A stretch of 11,617 nucleotides of DNA, from the NCBI GenBank assembly GCA_964466645.1, contig CAYXPB010000164.1:1-11617 (forward strand), written 5' to 3'. Below the pieces are notes generated by a model. That model ran no database searches and had not been told where the DNA came from. It saw only the letters and a list, made by a program, of their open reading frames with translations. The stretch's first letter is position 1. Each line of letters starts with the position of its first letter. Origin of the DNA: Acetivibrio sp964466645. Lineage in GTDB: Bacteria > Bacillota > Clostridia > Acetivibrionales > Acetivibrionaceae. This document shows, piece after piece, positions 6,925-11,617 of this stretch. Both the position numbers and the translations under genes were made by a program.

Positions 6925-7386
6925 TTAGTTCTGTACAAAAGATAACTTTGCAATTCTTCCATTGCTGTCCCTGAATACTCTTCCTGTAAATTTTGCTGCC
7001 GGATTTACAAAGGTAGCAGGCTTTTCAATATCTTCAGCATCAGCTATTGTATGTGAGGCTGATTTCAAGGAATCAAGAACTGTTGCATTATAAACATACC
7101 AGTTTGTGTGATTTGTTCCACCTGCTTTAGTTGTAACCAAGACACCTACTGCATCACCGGAACTTAGCACTTTATCTATTGCACTGACCACTTCATTACC
7201 TGAAACTTCAGTATTATCATACATTAAGTATTCATTTTCAGCTATACGATTCATTTCATTTATTGAACTAACCGAAACTGCCGCTGTATTCTGTCCCGCT
7301 TTTAAAACAACCAAACTTAAGGACACTATTGCCATCGTTATCAAAACAGATGCGGCTATCAAAATTGCTTTTGTAGCATTTTCCAT
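6925..7386 (-). CDS. Pilin-like single-pass membrane protein (paralogue B)
   Basis: A 153-aa protein with one N-terminal hydrophobic helix (about 7-29, AILIAASVLITMAIVSLSLV) directly after the short hydrophilic MENATK. A helical stretch (35-55) and an extracytoplasmic domain (56-153) follow. The architecture is pilin/pseudopilin-like, but no G|xxxxE prepilin peptidase site or Flp-type cleavage motif is visible. It is a clear paralogue of the 150-aa product at 9446-9898. They share MEN[AS]TKAI and IAAS..ITMAIVS in the helix, a SGD-[AS]-VGV core, a W-Y-V motif (W96 here) and the terminal G-x-V-x-R-[DN]-x-N-G-x-I strand pair. A purine-rich GGAAGGAAAGGGAG precedes the ATG. It is the last gene of the pilus-like block, 77 nt after the 326-aa gene; no clear terminator follows. 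Homologues may carry misleading 'permease' labels; a structural subunit is my inference. Confidence 0.85.
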   Translation of the reverse strand: MENATKAILIAASVLITMAIVSLSLVVLKAGQNTAAVSVSSINEMNRIAENEYLMYDNTEVSGNEVVSAIDKVLSSGDAVGVLVTTKAGGTNHTNWYVYNATVLDSLKSASHTIADAEDIEKPATFVNPAAKFTGRVFRDSNGRIAKLSFVQN

Positions 7387-7463
7387 TAAGCTCCCTTTCC
7401 TTCCTCTATACTTCTAAAGGTGTGTATTGTTTTCACCAAAATTTCCTTTTATAGCTAAGATAA

Positions 7464-8444
7464 TTAAGGATTACAATGCGGACATGGCATATAGCCGTTT
7501 CCTGCACACTCAGCTTTACTGTCAAGAACTTTGCTGTCATCAATTATTTTTTCACAGTCATGTTTGTGGTAATATTTTCTAACAATTCCGGGACTTATTT
7601 CTATATCCTCTATAACATATTTCGCTGCTTTAACAATTCTTGCACCACCTAATGCATAGCTATTTATCCTCTCTCCTGCCACTCCTATGGGCATACCTTG
7701 GAAAAACACCAGCATTCCGACATCATCCACAGTCTTGAGCCAATCCTGATCGGGTATGGTTGGAAGACTGAAGTGGTAAGATATTCCGAATTGTGTTGCA
7801 ACATCATTGTGTTTATTTATTGCATAATTTATATCCGTTTTAAGGTTATCTATTATAGTTTCTCTTCTCAATTGATCAAAGAGAATTTCATCCTTTAGAA
7901 AATCCGGCGACAAACTAGCACCCATTTTTTCTACAAGCTGATCCCTAGTTCCAGTCATTATTTCATTTGTCGTCAAGTTAAGTATTGTAAGATTTGTGTC
8001 CAAAGTAAAAATATATACATTATCTCCATAGGTATAGGAGAAAGATTGTTTGGGCTTAGAGACCAACTTCATCTCTTTATCTCCGTCGGAATTATAATAC
8101 TCCTGATTTGAAATTACATAGTAGCCATCATAATCCATAACTACCATACATGATATATAGCCTTGTAGTTTCATAGCAGCAGTGCTCTCTTCGAGTGCAT
8201 TGAAGTTAACATACATGGAATTTAAAAATCCTTCAACAGCATCTTCCTTGCTAATTTGTACCTTCTTTCCTGCACCGCCTAAAATCATGTTTGTTACACC
8301 ATCTTCAACAGCTGTATCAAGTATTCTGTTTATTTCAATCTTTTTATAAGAAGCTATTTCAACATTTTGCGTTTTTATATCCAAAAACAGGTTAAAGGGA
8401 AGCGTGATAAGAACAAAAACAATAGCAAGATCAGTTATTTTCAT
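7464..8444 (-). CDS. Membrane-anchored protein with C-terminal Ada-like Cys/His motif
   Basis: A 326-aa protein with one N-terminal membrane segment (about 6-22, LAIVFVLITLPFNLFLDI) and a large, probably extracytoplasmic region (25-290) that I do not recognise. The last 36 residues carry Y-Y-H293-K-H-D-C297-x-x-I, A311, C313, then GYMPCPHCNP with C321 and C324. This matches the short zinc-type tail YHxxxCxxI...A..GYxPCxxCxP that occurs in Ada-type metal-binding domains and at the ends of some secreted clostridial proteins. The start is ATG 8442-8444, 10 nt after GGGGGG (8455-8460). The upstream in-frame ATG at 8460-8462 overlaps that run and would add a poor MGGWLR extension. It overlaps the end of the 191-aa gene by 14 nt, which suggests translational coupling and a shared complex. 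Its place in the pilus-like operon suggests a tip, minor or assembly component (inference). Confidence 0.85.
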   Translation of the reverse strand: MKITDLAIVFVLITLPFNLFLDIKTQNVEIASYKKIEINRILDTAVEDGVTNMILGGAGKKVQISKEDAVEGFLNSMYVNFNALEESTAAMKLQGYISCMVVMDYDGYYVISNQEYYNSDGDKEMKLVSKPKQSFSYTYGDNVYIFTLDTNLTILNLTTNEIMTGTRDQLVEKMGASLSPDFLKDEILFDQLRRETIIDNLKTDINYAINKHNDVATQFGISYHFSLPTIPDQDWLKTVDDVGMLVFFQGMPIGVAGERINSYALGGARIVKAAKYVIEDIEISPGIVRKYYHKHDCEKIIDDSKVLDSKAECAGNGYMPCPHCNP

Positions 8445-9006
8445 CCTTAACCATCCCCCCATATCTTACATATATTTTTTCGGCATCAAAATTTGCATTG
8501 TAAAGCATCTCTTGAATTTTAGTTGCCATTGTCTTGTTCTTGTTATATACAGTCACAGCAAAGTAATCGCCCTTTTCAAACTCATAAACCCTACTTGTAC
8601 CAGTACTTACCGAAGTATCCGGAAACAAAATCTTTGATATGGTATTATTGTAATAAGTTCTAAAACCGATAACGTAATCTATAGGCAGCGCATCTCCTGC
8701 TGGAGACGCAGGTAATGGCACTCCGGCTGTTGGATCCTCATATACAGGATCATATCTTTTTTTTCTATGTTCCATTCTTATCTCATAAATATTATTTGTA
8801 GCGGCAAGCCTGCCCGCATACTCCTCGTACATAGAAGGAGTAATGTAGCCAAGATTTCTCACCGCATCAACAAACTTCGATGTTTCGGTCAACACAAATA
8901 CACGGCTGGTTTCATCAAGCCGCTCAAATTCATTTTTTGTAGGATAAATAAACAGTAGCAGCACTGCTAAAACCAATGCAACTATTTTACTAAACGAATC
9001 TCCCAT
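8431..9006 (-). CDS. Single-pass minor-pilin-like protein of the pilus-like operon
   Basis: A 191-aa protein with an N-terminal membrane helix (about 6-22, SKIVALVLAVLLLFIYPT) right after MGDSF, and no typical signal peptidase I site. Residues 28-80 look helical (FERLDETSRVFVLTETSKFV, then RNLGYITPSMYEEY). A Pro/Ala-rich linker lies around 92-108 (PTAGVPLPASPAGDALP), followed by a mixed domain to the C-terminus. The short cytoplasmic tail, long hydrophobic helix, amphipathic continuation and small C-domain are the plan of pseudopilins or TadE-like minor subunits, but no family motif is certain. The ATG has GAGG 9 nt upstream and lies 45 nt after the 126-aa gene. Its 3' end overlaps the next gene by 14 nt. 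A function in the envelope-spanning assembly is inferred from context. Confidence 0.82.
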   Translation of the reverse strand: MGDSFSKIVALVLAVLLLFIYPTKNEFERLDETSRVFVLTETSKFVDAVRNLGYITPSMYEEYAGRLAATNNIYEIRMEHRKKRYDPVYEDPTAGVPLPASPAGDALPIDYVIGFRTYYNNTISKILFPDTSVSTGTSRVYEFEKGDYFAVTVYNKNKTMATKIQEMLYNANFDAEKIYVRYGGMVKDENN

Positions 9007-9051
9007 TTTACAATACCTCTTATAATGCCATTTTTAAAAAACAACCCCCAC

Positions 9052-9432
9052 CTATTCCAATTGGTATTCAACTGACTTAACAAGCCCATCATGACCAATG
9101 TAGGGTTTTACTTTATATATACCAGCTTTATTTATGCTTGAGTAATCAATAGTATATGGACTTTCATCAACTGTAATCTGTTTACCACTTACACTAATAT
9201 CAGTCTCAAGCCCATTTAAAATATTTCCTATTATATCTGCACCGGTTACAGTAACATATTCCTTCTCATATTCTTTACTTTCCATAACATCCTTGTCACT
9301 GTTTATATTACCTTCAATTAACTCAACAGTATTTCTCGATGCCGGATTTAAAACAAAAAACAGAGATAATGCACTTATAAAAACCATAACCATAAATACA
9401 TCATACAGGAAATCCGCTAAATTTTCATCCAT
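9052..9432 (-). CDS. Small single-pass membrane protein, diverged pilin-like paralogue
   Basis: A 126-aa protein with a membrane helix at about 9-28 (LYDVFMVMVFISALSLFFVL) after an acidic MDENLADF, and a predicted extracytoplasmic domain (30-126). By eye the ectodomain parallels the two MEN-TKA paralogues. VTGADIIGNIL (62-72) aligns with VSGNEVVSAI and TNGANVIALI. The end G-I-Y-K-V-K-P-x-I-G-x-D-G-L-V-K-S-V-E-Y resembles their closing G-x-V-x-R-[DN]-x-N-G-x-I-x-x-x-x-F hairpin. It lacks the SGDxVGV and WYV segments, so it looks like a shortened relative. AAGGA lies 9 nt before the ATG, and only 13 nt separate it from the preceding pilin-like gene, so co-transcription is very likely. Paralogy is a visual judgement and needs a profile comparison. 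Confidence 0.8.
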   Translation of the reverse strand: MDENLADFLYDVFMVMVFISALSLFFVLNPASRNTVELIEGNINSDKDVMESKEYEKEYVTVTGADIIGNILNGLETDISVSGKQITVDESPYTIDYSSINKAGIYKVKPYIGHDGLVKSVEYQLE

Positions 9433-9445
9433 CTTAAATCATCCT

Positions 9446-9898
9446 TTATTTTGCTTGCTGTTCAAAGGTCACTGCTACTATATTCCCATTGTCGTTTCTC
9501 ACAACCGTTCCTTTAAATACGCCGGCTGGATTTATATTATTTGGATCATTATCTTCCTTGTAATATCGGTCTGCTTTAGATAAGTTATCAGCATTTGATG
9601 CATCATGAACATACCATTTTGTAGATCCAGAATTTGTTTTAACACTAACCCCTACAGAATCACCTGAAGAGTTGCTAAGAGATTCTATAAGTGCAATTAC
9701 ATTGGCTCCATTTGTTTTCTCGCCATCAAATTTTGTAAAATTAGCCGTTTTAATATCTTCAGTGAAATCTATAATTTGTTGTCCTGCCTCATCTACCGGT
9801 TTTTTTGCTAAGTTAAAAACAAAAACTGCCATAGAAACGATCGCCATTGTAATTACAATTGATGCTGCAATTATTATTGCTTTGGTTGAATTTTCCAT
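9446..9898 (-). CDS. Pilin-like single-pass membrane protein (paralogue A)
   Basis: A 150-aa protein. MENSTK is followed by a membrane helix (about 7-29, AIIIAASIVITMAIVSMAVF), an amphipathic stretch (33-55) and a small domain. Landmarks are GDSVGVSVKT (79-88), KWYVHDA (94-100), NPAGVFKG (123-130) and the final RNDNGNIVAVTF. It is closely related to the product at 6925-7386 and shares its helix almost residue for residue. It lacks a recognisable prepilin cleavage site. GGGAGG is 6 nt before the ATG. It is the first small gene after the GspF/TadC-like platform gene (38-nt gap), the position that pilin genes often hold in Tad and type IV-like loci. The likely role is the major or pseudo-pilin subunit assembled by that platform; this rests on context and architecture, not on a diagnostic motif. 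Confidence 0.85.
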   Translation of the reverse strand: MENSTKAIIIAASIVITMAIVSMAVFVFNLAKKPVDEAGQQIIDFTEDIKTANFTKFDGEKTNGANVIALIESLSNSSGDSVGVSVKTNSGSTKWYVHDASNADNLSKADRYYKEDNDPNNINPAGVFKGTVVRNDNGNIVAVTFEQQAK

Positions 9899-9936
9899 AA
9901 TATACCTCCCAATATTCTTACATTTAAATTAATTGA

Positions 9937-11617
9937 CTAATAAACAACATTCATGTTACCTGAATAATTTAACAACTGCTTAATACTTATTAATAAAAAC
10001 GGTAGAAGGATGTATAAAACTATTGTAGCTATAAGTGGTACATAGGCGATTGCCTTGCCCCACATTCCTTTCCTATTTACCGTTATCTCATTATCTAATT
10101 TTCTCTTTTCCTGATAGTACCCCCTTTCAACTTTTAATTGGTCAAATGCCCTTACTATTGGTATTTTATCAGAAGCAGACTGCAGGTTTTCCACAATTCT
10201 GCTAAAAGGAACAAATGGTTCGTCAATTTTTAACTGTTCTAGTGCTTCTGCATCACCATTTTCAAAGTTATTCAAGCACTTGCTTATGGAATCCTTGAAT
10301 ATATAAGAAAATTGTTCCATCCATCTTAAAATGTCTTCTACTGAAATTCTTTCAATATTCATAAGCATTAGTATAATAGCATGAAACTGCATAACTTCGT
10401 CTTCCATATTCATCTGGATAACTTTTTTTCTAAATAACATCAACCAATAAGGTATATTATAACACAATGCAGAAATCAATAAAGCAAAAAGAAGTTCCCA
10501 CCATTTAAAATATTCATTACGGTAGTCCTTAAGCTTTTCCATAATCCTCTTTGCTGCTATACCTACTAATTTACTATCACTTATTGTGCCCTTTTCTAAA
10601 ACGGCTTTTTCTACTTCCTCATAAACCACCTTTTTATTTTTATAGCTAAGAATAATCTCCCGATCCATCTTGATTATCTGTTCTTCAGCACTTTTATCAA
10701 TTACTTTTTCTTCCTTCATTAAGCTTTCAGAATTATATAATATATTGTGCTTAGCTATCGAATGAATATTTACAAATACAAGTACACTTATGCTAAGAGC
10801 TACAAATAGATATATCATTCTTCTAAGATAAAAATGTTCAACTCTTTGATTCATTCCCACTACTTTCATAATTTCAGTATATTTTATTGCTTTGTTATAC
10901 TGCTTATTTTTTATTATAGCTATAAATCCTCCAACTAGAGGTATATTAAGTAGCTTTTCAAAAAAAACATTATCATTAGTATTGTGCTGATAATCACTCT
11001 TTAACATATTGATCAACCTGTACGAAAGTATTACCATCATAAACAATACAATTTGTACTACAAAACCATAAGGCCCATGAAAATACTCCTTCATTTCAGG
11101 AAAACTGCTAGTTCCCCATTTTTCTGCAGGTTTCAAAGCAAATATTGGCGCTAAAGCTATTATGGAAAGGCTGTTGAACAGATAGTCTAGTTTCTTACGC
11201 CTTAACATCTCCATATTAATTTCTTGCTTTAGATAATTGAGGTTTGTCAAAAACATCGACTCATTATCAACTATCTTATCACCGAATCTTTGGACAATAT
11301 AACAATTTGCCAAAAAAGCTTTGAAAAATTTATTAGGTGCAAGTTCATTGTACTTTTCTATCTCATCTTCCGGATCGTCAGAAGTTAGTATCTCATACAT
11401 CTTATTTGCATGTACCGACATTTCGTATTTACAATCATTTATAGCATCATAAACCGCTTCATCTATCATACCGTGCTCATGATAGTGATGCCTTACATCA
11501 CCTAAAAACTTATCAAACTGTACTAACAGTTTGTTTTCTATCCCATCTACAAGCATTGCAATAAGCTGATTATGCACAATAGCAATTGTAATGAGCGCAA
11601 TTAAAAAGTAATAAAGA
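9937..11617 (-). CDS. GspF/TadB-TadC-like platform membrane protein (5' end beyond window)
   Basis: The frame is open to the right edge (at least 559 codons). The first in-window start, GTG 11575-11577, is probably not real: the 13 codons before it encode LYYFLIALITIAI, which with the following residues makes a membrane helix, so the true start lies outside. Counted from that GTG, membrane segments are at about 132-150, 168-190, 253-272, 361-382 and 510-532. A helical cytoplasmic unit at 10-131 (KLLVQFDKFLGDVRHHYHEH, then a second helix pair) and one at 390-508 (DEVMQFHAIILMLMNIERIS, SFSRIVENLQ-like second half) resemble T2SSF four-helix units as in TadB/TadC/GspF. A charged, coiled-coil-prone segment spans 284-358. 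Such proteins form the inner-membrane platform that couples a motor ATPase to pilin polymerisation. It precedes the pilin-like gene by 38 nt. The family call is by architecture, with moderate certainty. Confidence 0.75.
   Translation of the reverse strand, partial: LYYFLIALITIAIVHNQLIAMLVDGIENKLLVQFDKFLGDVRHHYHEHGMIDEAVYDAINDCKYEMSVHANKMYEILTSDDPEDEIEKYNELAPNKFFKAFLANCYIVQRFGDKIVDNESMFLTNLNYLKQEINMEMLRRKKLDYLFNSLSIIALAPIFALKPAEKWGTSSFPEMKEYFHGPYGFVVQIVLFMMVILSYRLINMLKSDYQHNTNDNVFFEKLLNIPLVGGFIAIIKNKQYNKAIKYTEIMKVVGMNQRVEHFYLRRMIYLFVALSISVLVFVNIHSIAKHNILYNSESLMKEEKVIDKSAEEQIIKMDREIILSYKNKKVVYEEVEKAVLEKGTISDSKLVGIAAKRIMEKLKDYRNEYFKWWELLFALLISALCYNIPYWLMLFRKKVIQMNMEDEVMQFHAIILMLMNIERISVEDILRWMEQFSYIFKDSISKCLNNFENGDAEALEQLKIDEPFVPFSRIVENLQSASDKIPIVRAFDQLKVERGYYQEKRKLDNEITVNRKGMWGKAIAYVPLIATIVLYILLPFLLISIKQLLNYSGNMNVVY

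Noticed and set aside
8693..8706. TCTCC/GGAGA hairpin inside the 191-aa gene
   Set aside because: A 5-bp stem within the Pro/Ala-rich linker codons, best explained by codon content; no U-tract or regulatory context.
11575..11577. GTG as true start of the platform protein
   Set aside because: The frame stays open to the window edge and the preceding codons encode part of a membrane helix, so the gene most likely begins outside.
1..11617. CRISPR arrays, tRNA/rRNA genes, insertion sequences or prophage genes
   Set aside because: No regularly spaced repeats, cloverleaf sequences, transposase or integrase motifs, or terminal inverted repeats were seen on either strand.

Overview
The window is AT-rich, and every credible gene lies on the minus strand, so transcription runs from high to low coordinates. 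Three S-layer homology repeats, copper-amine-oxidase-N stalk repeats, WXG100 proteins, strong GGAGG-type ribosome binding sites and a lysine/isoleucine/asparagine-rich proteome point to a Gram-positive member of the Bacillota, most likely an anaerobic Clostridia (Acetivibrio/Ruminiclostridium-like). The species cannot be fixed from sequence alone.

Right part (11617 down to 6925): an operon-like block of six genes that looks like the downstream half of a Tad/type IV pilus-like or type II secretion-like machine. It starts with a polytopic GspF/TadB-TadC-like platform protein whose 5' end is cut off by the window. Then come a pilin-like single-pass protein (150 aa), two more small single-pass proteins (126 and 191 aa), a 326-aa membrane-anchored protein ending in a Cys/His zinc-type motif, and a second pilin-like protein (153 aa) paralogous to the first. 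Gene spacing is short, and one pair overlaps. No motor ATPase or prepilin peptidase is inside the window; if present they should lie to the right.

Middle (6924 to 6010): a 285-bp intergenic region with a good sigma-A-type promoter, a pair of 21-bp-phased direct repeats just upstream of it, and two inverted repeats in the leader. It drives two tandem WXG100 (ESAT-6-like) genes that end at a rho-independent terminator. No type VII secretion ATPase or membrane component is visible.

Left part (5881 to 1): an exported protein with a propeller-like ectodomain and three C-terminal SLH repeats. Next is a second sigma-A-type promoter whose leader forms a long hairpin. It leads into a two-gene unit: an exported stalk-domain protein, then a very large exported protein (at least 972 codons, DUF5704-like) that runs off the left edge.

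Taken together the window is a cell-envelope/secretion locus. A pilus-like export machine, WXG100 small secreted proteins and S-layer or wall-associated surface proteins are encoded next to each other in one direction. A functional link between the pilus-like block and the WXG100 pair is inferred from adjacency only.
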